Part shown: positions 1 to 5,214 of the stretch, in pieces
How the letters are laid out: the number at the start of each line of letters is the position of its first letter
How positions within the stretch are numbered: the stretch's first letter is position 1
From: Chloroflexota bacterium
Lineage (GTDB): Bacteria; Chloroflexota; Limnocylindria; Limnocylindrales; CSP1-4
NCBI GenBank assembly: GCA_015661135.1
Contig: JACVXW010000144.1
Location: 1 to 7,531 of the forward strand
Direction: 5' to 3'
DNA length: 7,531 nt
The notes under the pieces: model-generated
What the model saw: the letters and a program-made list of their open reading frames with translations, nothing else
The model's database searches: none
Told to the model about the DNA's origin: nothing
Made by a program: the position numbers and the translations under genes

Positions 1-70
1 GTCATCGTCATCGGTCGTCGTCCCTCGCTCATCCGGGCGGCCCCGGGCTTCGATCCCTGAGATACGACAA

Positions 71-94
71 GACCCCCGCCTCCCGGCGAGGGTC
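71..94 (-). terminator. Probable hairpin terminator of the small leftward gene
   Basis: The arms GACCCCCGCC and GGCGAGGGTC pair over 10 bp with one C-A mismatch around a TCCC loop. Read leftward, the hairpin is followed by a moderately T-rich stretch (TTGTCGTATCT). It lies 27 bp beyond the stop codon of the small leftward reading frame at 121-333, which fits a Rho-independent terminator for that gene. The T tract is weak, so a simple stem-loop with another role is possible. Confidence 0.45.
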
Positions 95-120
95 CCTTCG
101 GTCTTCGGTGGTCAGGCGCG

Positions 121-333
121 CTACTGGCGCTCGTCCCTCCGCGTTCCTCGGTTCTCCCGCCGGGGGCCGGTAATGAGGACTACAAGGCTCTCAATGCCGA
201 CCAGGAGCGAGCGAATAAGGGAGAGAAGGGTTACCTCGAACGAGCCGCCCTCGACCGGCATGTGTACGCGGCGGCCATCGCTCGTCACGACGACGGCAAC
301 GGGGCGGCGGTCCAGACCATTCGAGTTCGGCAC
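121..333 (-). CDS. Possible small protein of unknown function (70 aa) with an amphipathic or membrane helix
   Basis: I do not recognise this protein. The frame starts at GTG (331-333) and ends at TAG (121-123). Residues about 12-25 look like a short beta-rich segment. Residues about 33-56 are strongly hydrophobic with few charges and could form a membrane or amphipathic helix. The last 14 residues are very basic and charged. There is no Shine-Dalgarno sequence. However, a -10-like TAGACT lies 9 nt before the GTG, with a -35-like TTGCGC 17 bp further upstream, and a hairpin terminator follows the stop. These three features together are the main reason to believe it. An internal ATG at 259-261 is an alternative start. 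Short frames arise easily in GC-rich DNA, so it may be spurious. Confidence 0.4.
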   Translation of the reverse strand: MPNSNGLDRRPVAVVVTSDGRRVHMPVEGGSFEVTLLSLIRSLLVGIESLVVLITGPRRENRGTRRDERQ

Positions 334-342
334 CGTCCGCGC

Positions 343-371
343 AGTCTACGGCCCGATCAATGGTTGCGCAA
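343..371 (-). promoter_or_regulatory. Candidate leftward promoter (TTGCGC-17-TAGACT)
   Basis: On the minus strand a -35-like TTGCGC (366-371) and a -10-like TAGACT (343-348) are separated by exactly 17 bp. The -10 ends 9 nt before the GTG of the 70-residue frame, so the transcript would have little or no leader, consistent with the missing ribosome binding site. The -35 matches consensus only at TTG. The assignment rests on spacing and the TANNNT pattern and is not experimentally supported. Confidence 0.4.
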
Positions 372-374
372 CCA
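361..374. promoter_or_regulatory. 14-bp perfect palindrome over the leftward -35 box
   Basis: TGGTTGCGCAACCA is a perfect 14-bp inverted repeat with no spacer. It completely covers the candidate leftward -35 hexamer (366-371), where a bound dimeric repressor would block polymerase. Its half-site differs from the TGGAC/GTCCA elements at 422-580, so it probably answers to a different regulator. Which protein binds it cannot be told from the sequence. Confidence 0.45.
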
Positions 375-421
375 CCTCCGACCACACCCTCGACGACTCC
401 TGTTGGCGCTCTCGCATCGAC

Positions 422-580
422 TGGACTGACAGTCCTGAATTGGCGCCCCGAATGTCGCCGAATGGACCGGCCGTCCAGATCACGGCAGAAACGGACGTCC
501 GGATGCCCGGATTTCGGCGTGATTTGGACTGACAGTCCAGATCAGTGCCCCGCGCCACGATTTTCTGGACCTGCCGTCCA
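422..580. promoter_or_regulatory. Array of four TGGAC-N5-GTCCA palindromes (operator array)
   Basis: Four 15-bp inverted repeats lie at 422-436 (centre TGACA, last base T instead of A), 463-477 (centre CGGCC), 525-539 (centre TGACA, arms extended to 6 bp) and 566-580 (centre CTGCC). Their centres are 41, 62 and 41 bp apart, close to 4, 6 and 4 helical turns, so all sites would face roughly the same side of the DNA. A related palindrome without spacer, CGGACGTCCG, sits between sites 2 and 3 at 492-501. The array is immediately upstream of an XRE-type regulator gene and downstream-facing to a leftward promoter. Autoregulation by that regulator is the simplest reading, but this is inference. No convincing -35/-10 pair for the rightward gene was found among the sites. 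Confidence 0.7.
422..580. repeat. Tandemly duplicated two-palindrome module (56 bp, offset 103 bp)
   Basis: Segments 422-477 and 525-580 align as diverged copies. Each begins with TGGACTGACAGTCC, contains GCCCCG about 10 bp later, and ends with a second TGGACC-type palindrome at the same 41-bp spacing. The first 14 bp are identical and the rest has diverged except for the regulator-like half-sites. This suggests duplication of a two-site operator followed by selection on the palindromes. Confidence 0.5.
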
Positions 581-646
581 TTCTCGGCGAGGCAGCGTTG
601 TGGGCTGGTGATCGGCAGTGCAGTGCTCAATGGTCTACTCGTCGCA

Positions 647-1384
647 ATGAACACGGCAAACCTGCGTCGCGCCTCCGTCCGCACAGCGGACCGTGTCCGC
701 GTGGCCGCCGCCACCGATGTCGTCCGCCTCCGCGCAGACGCGGGCCTGTCCCGCGCCGAGCTCGCCCGTGGGTCGGGTGTCGATCCGAGCTACCTCTGGC
801 GAATCGAGCGCGGGGCGGTCACGCCGTCACTGGCGACGTACGCTCAGATCGCGGCCGCGCTCGGTGCGGACCTGTCCGTCCGCCTCTACCCGAACACTGG
901 CCCGGCGATCCGCGATCGGCATCAGGCACAGATCCTGGAGGCACTGCTCGCGACCCTGCACCCGCGGTGGAAACCGTACCCGGAGATCGCGGTTCGGCGG
1001 CCGTCGCGAGGCTGGATCGACGTCGGGCTGCACGATCAGCGCAACGGCATCCTCGTGGCGACCGAGATCCAGTCCGAGCTTCGCCGGCTCGAGCAGCTGA
1101 TCCGGTGGTCCGGCGAGAAGGCCGCGTCGGTTGCCTCGTGGGAGGGGTGGGGCCGCCTCGGAGACGAGACAACGGTGTCCCAGCTGCTGATCGTTCGTGA
1201 CACGAGAGCGACCCGCGCCGTTGCGACGGAGTTCCGCCGGACGCTGGACGCCGCGTTCCCGGCGCACCCGGACGACGCGCTCGCGGCGCTCATGGGAACC
1301 GCGCCGTGGCCGGGGCCGGCCCTGCTGTGGGCAACCACCGGAAACGCGAACCCCGAGGTGATCAGGATCGTCGCGCGGCCGTGA
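647..1384 (+). CDS. XRE-family regulator with a C-terminal PD-(D/E)XK-like domain
   Basis: The product is a 245-residue DNA-binding protein, probably a transcriptional regulator. Residues about 23-78 form a classic Cro/C1-type helix-turn-helix (LSRAELARGSGVDPSYLWRI, then a TPSLATYAQIAAALG-type helix). Residues about 92-185 carry the spacing of a PD-(D/E)XK nuclease-like core: E113 after a proline-rich strand, D125 in GWIDVGLHD, and E140-x-Q142 in VATEIQSEL, where nucleases normally have E-x-K. The Gln in place of Lys argues for a binding or degenerate domain rather than an active nuclease. ATG 647 was chosen because it starts just before the conserved part. In-frame GTG codons at 545, 608 and 623 are possible, but the 545 start would run translation through operator site 4. 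No ribosome binding site is evident. It probably binds the palindromes at 422-580; this is inferred from position only. Confidence 0.85.
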   Translation: MNTANLRRASVRTADRVRVAAATDVVRLRADAGLSRAELARGSGVDPSYLWRIERGAVTPSLATYAQIAAALGADLSVRLYPNTGPAIRDRHQAQILEALLATLHPRWKPYPEIAVRRPSRGWIDVGLHDQRNGILVATEIQSELRRLEQLIRWSGEKAASVASWEGWGRLGDETTVSQLLIVRDTRATRAVATEFRRTLDAAFPAHPDDALAALMGTAPWPGPALLWATTGNANPEVIRIVARP

Positions 1385-1970
1385 GCAGCCGGGCTGCCAG
1401 CCAGCCAAGGAGCGCCTGTCCGGCGACGATCGGCATCCACGCCCAGCCCCCGGGATCGAACGGCGTCTGTGCGATCGGCAGCTCGACCCCATCGGCTGTG
1501 CGAGCCCGGAACTCGATCATCGGCAGCTCGGCCGCTCGCCGAAGCAGCTCCTCATCCGAGAGCCGGTCAGGGAACGGCGCGAAGAGCCATCCCGCCCAGC
1601 CGGCGGCACGGAGGATCGCGCGCAGGCGGGGAAGCCGCTCGGCCGGATCAGTCACTTCACGGGCGACGCCATGGATCGTTCGCGAGGGCAGGTCCAGCGT
1701 TACCGTGGGCTCGGCCAGGACGTTGAGGTACCAATGGGTGCGCCGGCCAAAGCCGGCGAGGCAGCAGACGCCGCCGTCGACGATCGAGTAGTTCAGCGGC
1801 ACAGGCCGCGGCCGGCCGGAACGGCGCCCCCTCGTCCAGACAACACACGCCCAACCGGCGACCGGGCTGAAGAAGACCGGCGCGACGCAGCTCCGGAGCA
1901 CCGGCACCGCGAACCGGTTCAGCCGGAGGAACAGCCGCTCAGTCGAGCTCCGCGCCGGACGATCGCCCAT
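1362..1970 (-). CDS. DDN-like F420-dependent nitroreductase/quinone reductase family protein
   Basis: The 202-residue protein resembles the deazaflavin (F420)-dependent nitroreductase family typified by mycobacterial Ddn, split beta-barrel enzymes that use reduced F420 to reduce quinones or nitro compounds. The diagnostic region is WTRGRRSGRPRPVPLNY (residues 45-61), the family's cofactor-binding T-G-R-x-S-G-x-P-R-x-V-P-L stretch. It is followed by a CLAGFGRRTHWYLNVLAEP segment (70-88) and a LDLPSRTIHG strand. A C-terminal hydrophobic helix (about 177-197) suggests membrane attachment, and the N-terminal helix is also hydrophobic. ATG 1968-1970 has AGGG close upstream, a weak ribosome binding site. 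The 3' end overlaps the convergent XRE gene by 23 bp. The physiological substrate cannot be inferred. F420 dependence is assumed from the family; some relatives bind other flavins or heme. Confidence 0.85.
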   Translation of the reverse strand: MGDRPARSSTERLFLRLNRFAVPVLRSCVAPVFFSPVAGWACVVWTRGRRSGRPRPVPLNYSIVDGGVCCLAGFGRRTHWYLNVLAEPTVTLDLPSRTIHGVAREVTDPAERLPRLRAILRAAGWAGWLFAPFPDRLSDEELLRRAAELPMIEFRARTADGVELPIAQTPFDPGGWAWMPIVAGQALLGWLAARLLTAARRS

Positions 1971-1985
1971 GTCCCTGAGACTGCG

Positions 1986-2001
1986 CCGACGCGCGCGTCG
2001 G
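1986..2001. promoter_or_regulatory. 16-bp perfect palindrome in the leuC/DDN divergent intergenic region
   Basis: CCGACGCGCGCGTCGG is a perfect 16-bp inverted repeat, 15 bp upstream of the leftward reductase start and about 90 bp upstream of leuC. Its position would suit an operator for the reductase gene. GC-rich DNA produces CG-only palindromes by chance more readily than mixed ones, so support is modest. No leftward -10 element was recognised nearby. Confidence 0.35.
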
Positions 2002-2071
2002 TCCCAGTGCCCGTCGGCCCCTCACAGATGGGCCTGCTGGCGCGCGCGATCGGGGCCGGAATGAGGTCTCG

Positions 2072-2080
2072 TGCTAGCCT
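2072..2080 (+). promoter_or_regulatory. Candidate extended -10 promoter of leuC (TGCTAGCCT)
   Basis: TG-C-TAGCCT matches an extended -10 element (TGnTAnnnT). It ends exactly 9 nt before the leuC ATG at 2090, the same distance as the leftward promoter at 343-348. No -35-like hexamer sits 16-18 bp upstream. Transcription would start within a few bases of the ATG, giving a leaderless or nearly leaderless mRNA. This agrees with the absence of a Shine-Dalgarno sequence before leuC. No leader peptide or attenuator is visible. Confidence 0.4.
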
Positions 2081-2089
2081 TTCGGGCCG

Positions 2090-3535
2090 ATGAAGACCGC
2101 TCCGCGCACCCTCGTCGAGAAGATCTGGGACGACCACGTCGTCGCGGAGGATGAGGGTGCGCCGAGCATCCTGGCCGTGGATCTGCACCTCGTCCATGAG
2201 GTCACAAGCCCGCAGGCATTCACCGGGCTGAGACAACGCGGACTCAAGGTCCGCCATCCCGAGCGGACCGTGGCAACCGCGGATCACAGCGTCCCCACGA
2301 CCCCGCGCGGCCTCCCCTTCCTGGATCCCATGGCCGCAGCCCAGGTCCAGCAGCTGGACATCAACTGCGCCGAGTTCGGGATCCCGCTCCACGGGATCGG
2401 CGACCCGAGCCAGGGAATCGTCCACGTCATCGGGCCGCAGCTGGGCCTGACCCAGCCCGGCATGACGATCGTCTGCGGCGACTCGCATACCAGCACCCAC
2501 GGGGCGTTCGGGGCCCTCGCGTTCGGGATCGGGACGAGCGAGGTCGAGATGGTCCTCGCGACCCAGACGCTGCTCCAGCGCAAGCCGAAGACCTACGAGG
2601 TTCGTGTGGACGGGCGCCTCGAAGCCGGCGTCAGTGCGAAGGACGTCATCCTTGCGCTCATCGCGAGGATCGGGGTCGCCGGCGGCACCGGCCACGTCTT
2701 CGAGTACGGCGGCGAGGCGATCCGGGCGTTGACGATGGAACAGCGGATGACCATCTGCAACATGAGCATCGAGGGCGGCGCCCGGGCCGGGCTCATCGCC
2801 CCGGACGACACCACCTTTGAATACCTCCACGGGCGGCCGCACGCGCCGGGCGTGGGCCCGGCGTGGGACAACGCCATCGCGCAGTGGCGAACTCTTCCCA
2901 CGGATGACGGCGCGACCTTCGACAAGTCGATCGTCATCGACGCCTCGGCTCTCGAGCCGATGGTGACCTACGGCACGAACCCCGGGATGGGCATCCCGAT
3001 CAGCGGCCACGTCCCGGACCCCGCGTCGGCCGGGGACGCGAGCGCCCGCCGCGCCCTCGAGCGCGCTCTCGAATACATGGACCTGACGCCCGGTCAGGCG
3101 ATCCTCGGCCAGCCGGTGGATGTCGTGTTCATCGGCAGCTGCACGAACGGCCGGATCAGCGACCTCCGCCTCGCCGCGGCCGCGCTCCAGGGTCGCCACG
3201 TGGCGCCAAATGTCCGGATGATGGTCGTGCCCGGCTCGGACGAGGTGAAGCGCGAGGCCGAGGCCGAGGGCCTCCACGAGATCTTTCGCGCCGCCGGGGC
3301 CGACTGGCGCGAGGCCGGCTGCTCCATGTGCATCGCGATGAACGGCGACCAGCTGTCGCCCGGCCAGTACGCCGTGAGCACGTCAAACCGTAACTTCGAA
3401 GGGCGCCAAGGCAAGGGCGGCCGGACGTTCCTGGCATCGCCGCTGACCGCGGTCGCGTCGGCGGTCGCCGGCGCCGTCGCCGACCCGCGGCGGCTCCCGG
3501 GGATCGAAGCCGTCGCCGGCATCGGAGGCCGGTAA
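2090..3535 (+). CDS. leuC: 3-isopropylmalate dehydratase large subunit (LeuC)
   Basis: This is the large subunit of isopropylmalate isomerase, which interconverts 2- and 3-isopropylmalate in leucine biosynthesis in the cytoplasm, using a [4Fe-4S] cluster and a LeuD partner. At 481 residues it is the normal bacterial length (E. coli LeuC is 466). The start TLVEKIWDDHVV (8-19) is typical. VCGDSHTSTHGAFGALAFGI (128-147) is the conserved aconitase-family signature. The three cluster cysteines are all present: C351 in GSCTNGRISDLR, and C411 and C414 in GCSMCIAMN. The C-terminal STSNRNFEGRQGKGGRTFLASP (430-451) is also canonical. There is no frameshift or missing motif. It opens a unit with the following leuD-containing frame, 4 bp downstream. 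The antisense strand holds long spurious open frames caused by codon bias. Confidence 0.98.
   Translation: MKTAPRTLVEKIWDDHVVAEDEGAPSILAVDLHLVHEVTSPQAFTGLRQRGLKVRHPERTVATADHSVPTTPRGLPFLDPMAAAQVQQLDINCAEFGIPLHGIGDPSQGIVHVIGPQLGLTQPGMTIVCGDSHTSTHGAFGALAFGIGTSEVEMVLATQTLLQRKPKTYEVRVDGRLEAGVSAKDVILALIARIGVAGGTGHVFEYGGEAIRALTMEQRMTICNMSIEGGARAGLIAPDDTTFEYLHGRPHAPGVGPAWDNAIAQWRTLPTDDGATFDKSIVIDASALEPMVTYGTNPGMGIPISGHVPDPASAGDASARRALERALEYMDLTPGQAILGQPVDVVFIGSCTNGRISDLRLAAAALQGRHVAPNVRMMVVPGSDEVKREAEAEGLHEIFRAAGADWREAGCSMCIAMNGDQLSPGQYAVSTSNRNFEGRQGKGGRTFLASPLTAVASAVAGAVADPRRLPGIEAVAGIGGR
3524..3528 (+). promoter_or_regulatory. Ribosome binding site of the leuD-containing frame
   Basis: GGAGG lies inside the last codons of leuC, 11 nt before ATG 3540. 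It supports the chosen start, which also matches the LeuD family N-terminus, and indicates translation linked to leuC. The spacing is slightly long. Confidence 0.6.
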
Positions 3536-3539
3536 CCCG

Positions 3540-4874
3540 ATGCCCGAGCCGTATCGCGGTTTCGCCTCCAAGGTCGTCCCGCTCCATGCCGAGAACGTGG
3601 ACACGGATCAGGTCGTCCCCGCCCGCTACCTCAAGATCACCGACAAGGCCGGCCTGGCCGACGTCCTCTTCCGCGACTGGCGGTTCAACGAGGACGGCTC
3701 GCTCAAGGATCCGCCGTTCGTGCTGGATCAGCCCGGAATGGCCGGCCGGAACATCCTCCTGGTCGGCGACAACTTCGGCACCGGCTCGTCCCGCGAGCAC
3801 GCGCCGTGGGCGCTCGCCGCGTGGGGCATCCGGGCCGTGATCTCGACCGGCTACGCCGACATCTTCCGGAACAACGCGCTGAAGAACGGCGTGCTGCCGA
3901 TCGCGGTGGACCCCGAGACCCACGCCCACCTCTTCGCGCTGATCGACGACGACCCCGAATCGGAACTCCGCATCGACCTCGCCGAGCAGGGCATCCTCCT
4001 GCCGGACGGCACGACGGTCGAGTTCGACGTCGACACCTTCGCCAAGCTCATGCTCCTCCGCGGCACGGACGAAGGCCTGGGAGTCCGCCCGGCCGGGACG
4101 GGTGGACACCCGGCCCGATTCCGCCCATTCCGACGGGTGACCACCGGCGCCCAGATCGACAGGTATCCGGCGGCCGTCGGTGGTTCGCCAGAGGACCTCA
4201 ACTTCGTTCTCCGCGTCCTGAGGCGACGCGCCGAATCACCCGACTGCGTGTCTTTGGTCTTTGCACGCCCCCGCGGCCTCGCCTACCAGGCCGGCGACTG
4301 GGTCGACGTCCGTTTCCTGCCGGCCGAGCTCGCCGTCGGCCGGACGTTCTCGTTTTCGTCCGCCCCGACCGAGCCGGACGTCTGGATCACGTACCGGCGC
4401 GGGCTCTCACCGTTCAAGCGGGCGCTCGACCAGGCGGCACCCGGGGACACGCTCCTGATCACCCAACACGGCAGCAACGGTTTCCTCCGCCGGCCGCGGA
4501 CGCCGGCCCTGCTCATCGCCGGCGGGGTCGGGATCGCGCCGTTCCGGAGCATGATCCGGGACGCGGTGGCCCGAGGCGACCAGGCTGAGATCACGCTCAT
4601 CCACGTGAACCGGACCGAGGACGCGCCGTTCCGCAAGGAGCTCGCCGGGCTGGCGGCACGACAACCGTGGCTCAAGGTGCACCACCTCGCCACGGTCGAC
4701 GACGGGCGACTGACCTTGAACCGGCTTCGGCACCTTGCGCCGGACATCGGGGAGAGCCGGGCGTGCGTCTACATCGCCGGGCCGCCCGCCATGGTCGCCT
4801 CCACCGAGCGGGTGATCAAAGCGCTTGGCGTGGCGTCAGACCGGGTCCTCACCGATAGCTTCACGGGGTACTGA
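3540..4874 (+). CDS. leuD: LeuD (3-isopropylmalate dehydratase small subunit) fused in frame to an FAD/NAD-binding oxidoreductase domain
   Basis: The 444-residue frame has two modules. Residues 1-181 are LeuD, the small subunit that completes the LeuC active site: NVDTDQVVPARYL (19-31), DWRF (46-49), NFGTGSSREHAPWAL (78-92) and YADIFRNNALKNGVLP (105-120) are all canonical. LeuD normally continues after the M-x-G-x-D segment (here LRGTDE, 173-178) with a short helix that includes L-x-H-x-x-A-I-x-x-Y/F-E. That helix is absent. Residues about 215-444 form a ferredoxin-NADP reductase-like module: RTFSFSS (268-274) for FAD, LLIAGGVGIAPF (324-335) for the nicotinamide nucleotide, AGPPAMV (413-419), and a C-terminal FTGY. 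No 2Fe-2S ferredoxin domain is present. Valine 200 is encoded by GTG 4137, whose GTGA overlaps a TGA in the +1 frame, so the second module may be, or have been, a separate 245-residue gene. The annotated fusion is what the sequence gives; a deletion or assembly error is an alternative. Confidence 0.85.
   Translation: MPEPYRGFASKVVPLHAENVDTDQVVPARYLKITDKAGLADVLFRDWRFNEDGSLKDPPFVLDQPGMAGRNILLVGDNFGTGSSREHAPWALAAWGIRAVISTGYADIFRNNALKNGVLPIAVDPETHAHLFALIDDDPESELRIDLAEQGILLPDGTTVEFDVDTFAKLMLLRGTDEGLGVRPAGTGGHPARFRPFRRVTTGAQIDRYPAAVGGSPEDLNFVLRVLRRRAESPDCVSLVFARPRGLAYQAGDWVDVRFLPAELAVGRTFSFSSAPTEPDVWITYRRGLSPFKRALDQAAPGDTLLITQHGSNGFLRRPRTPALLIAGGVGIAPFRSMIRDAVARGDQAEITLIHVNRTEDAPFRKELAGLAARQPWLKVHHLATVDDGRLTLNRLRHLAPDIGESRACVYIAGPPAMVASTERVIKALGVASDRVLTDSFTGY
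4137..4874 (+). other. Alternative reading: separate FNR-like FAD/NAD oxidoreductase gene starting at GTG 4137
   Basis: If the LeuD fusion is not real, this module stands alone as a 245-residue protein beginning MTTGAQIDRYPAAVGG, the usual size for a two-domain FAD/NAD(P) reductase lacking an iron-sulfur domain. The start overlaps a +1-frame stop as GTGA (4137-4140), a typical sign of translational coupling to an upstream gene, and no independent ribosome binding site is present. Such reductases pass electrons between a nicotinamide nucleotide and a partner protein. No partner (oxygenase, desaturase or ferredoxin) is visible in the window, so its role is unknown. Confidence 0.45.
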
Positions 4875-4895
4875 GCCGCCTGCTCCTCGACAAAC

Positions 4896-4913
4896 ATTGG
4901 GCTCCGTCCCAAT
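4896..4913 (+). terminator. Weak stem-loop after the leu unit
   Basis: ATTGGG and CCCAAT pair perfectly over 6 bp around the loop CTCCGT, 21 bp after the stop of the leuD-containing frame. It is in the right place to end the leuCD transcript. There is no following T tract and the stem is short, so it may be only a Rho-independent-like remnant or an operator half-site pair. Confidence 0.25.
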
Positions 4914-4943
4914 TCCATGATCCCGCCTTAGATCGATCGTCGG

Positions 4944-4959
4944 TCCTGTCCGAACAGGA
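4944..4959 (+). promoter_or_regulatory. Hairpin overlapping the ribosome binding site of the 79-aa gene
   Basis: TCCTGT and ACAGGA pair perfectly over 6 bp around the loop CCGA. The 3' arm includes the first four bases of the Shine-Dalgarno AGGAGGG (4956-4962), so folding of the mRNA would partly hide it. A DNA-level operator is an alternative interpretation. Confidence 0.35.
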
Positions 4960-4969
4960 GGGATGAGCG

Positions 4970-5209
4970 GTGACGACAGGATCGAGCGGGACAACCTCCG
5001 AGCCGATGGGCGCAACTCGCCCGGCCGATCGACCGTCCCACAGGGTGATCGGCCAGCTGCTCCGAGCCGGGTGTACACCGAAAGAGGCGCTGAACCTCTA
5101 CGCAGTCTCGGTCGGCCTCCGGCCGGTCGCGACAGGCTGGCGGGCGGCCGAGATCGAGCGGCTGCGCTTCCTTCGGCACCTCGTCGAGACGGGGCGCCTG
5201 GCGAGCTGA
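4970..5209 (+). CDS. Small protein of unknown function (79 aa)
   Basis: I do not recognise a family. The GTG start is supported by a strong Shine-Dalgarno AGGAGGG (4956-4962) with 7 nt spacing. An ATG at 4963 in another frame directly abuts it and is not usable. The first 22 residues are a Ser/Thr/Gly/Pro-rich, probably disordered tail. Residues about 24-79 look like three short helices: HRVIGQLLRAGCTPKEALNLYA, a connecting VSVGLRPVATG, then WRAAEIERLRFLRHLVETGRL. The size and charge would fit a small regulatory or nucleic-acid-binding protein, but no motif proves it. One cysteine (C35) is present. It lies 95 bp after the leu unit and ends 5 bp from the tail of the convergent copper ATPase gene, with no terminator between. 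Confidence 0.7.
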   Translation: MTTGSSGTTSEPMGATRPADRPSHRVIGQLLRAGCTPKEALNLYAVSVGLRPVATGWRAAEIERLRFLRHLVETGRLAS

Positions 5210-5214
5210 CGCGC

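Noticed and set aside
46..60. GGGCTTCGATCCC as a tRNA T-arm
   Set aside because: Only three base pairs flank the loop and no anticodon arm, D-arm or acceptor stem can be placed on either strand.
173..532. Rightward 119-codon frame through the regulatory stretch
   Set aside because: It crosses three operator palindromes and the leftward promoter, with no ribosome binding site or recognisable sequence.
422..580. CRISPR array
   Set aside because: The repeats are 15-bp palindromes in a promoter region with unequal spacing and related flanks, not identical repeats with unique spacers.
545..647. N-terminal extension of the XRE regulator from GTG 545
   Set aside because: The 34 extra residues have no family similarity and would place coding sequence over operator site 4; ATG 647 fits the domain boundary.
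346..714. Leftward 122-codon frame across the operator array and start of the XRE gene
   Set aside because: It overlaps all four palindromes and the N-terminal coding part of a well-supported gene, with an Arg-rich unrecognisable product.
1919..3277. Long antisense open frame (452 codons) opposite leuC
   Set aside because: It mirrors the codon bias of leuC, shows no recognisable family, and its product is a low-complexity Arg/Ala/Gly/Asp-rich string.
3156..4109. Antisense open frame (317 codons) over leuC and leuD
   Set aside because: It overlaps two certain genes, ends in an Arg-rich low-complexity sequence, and has no start signals.
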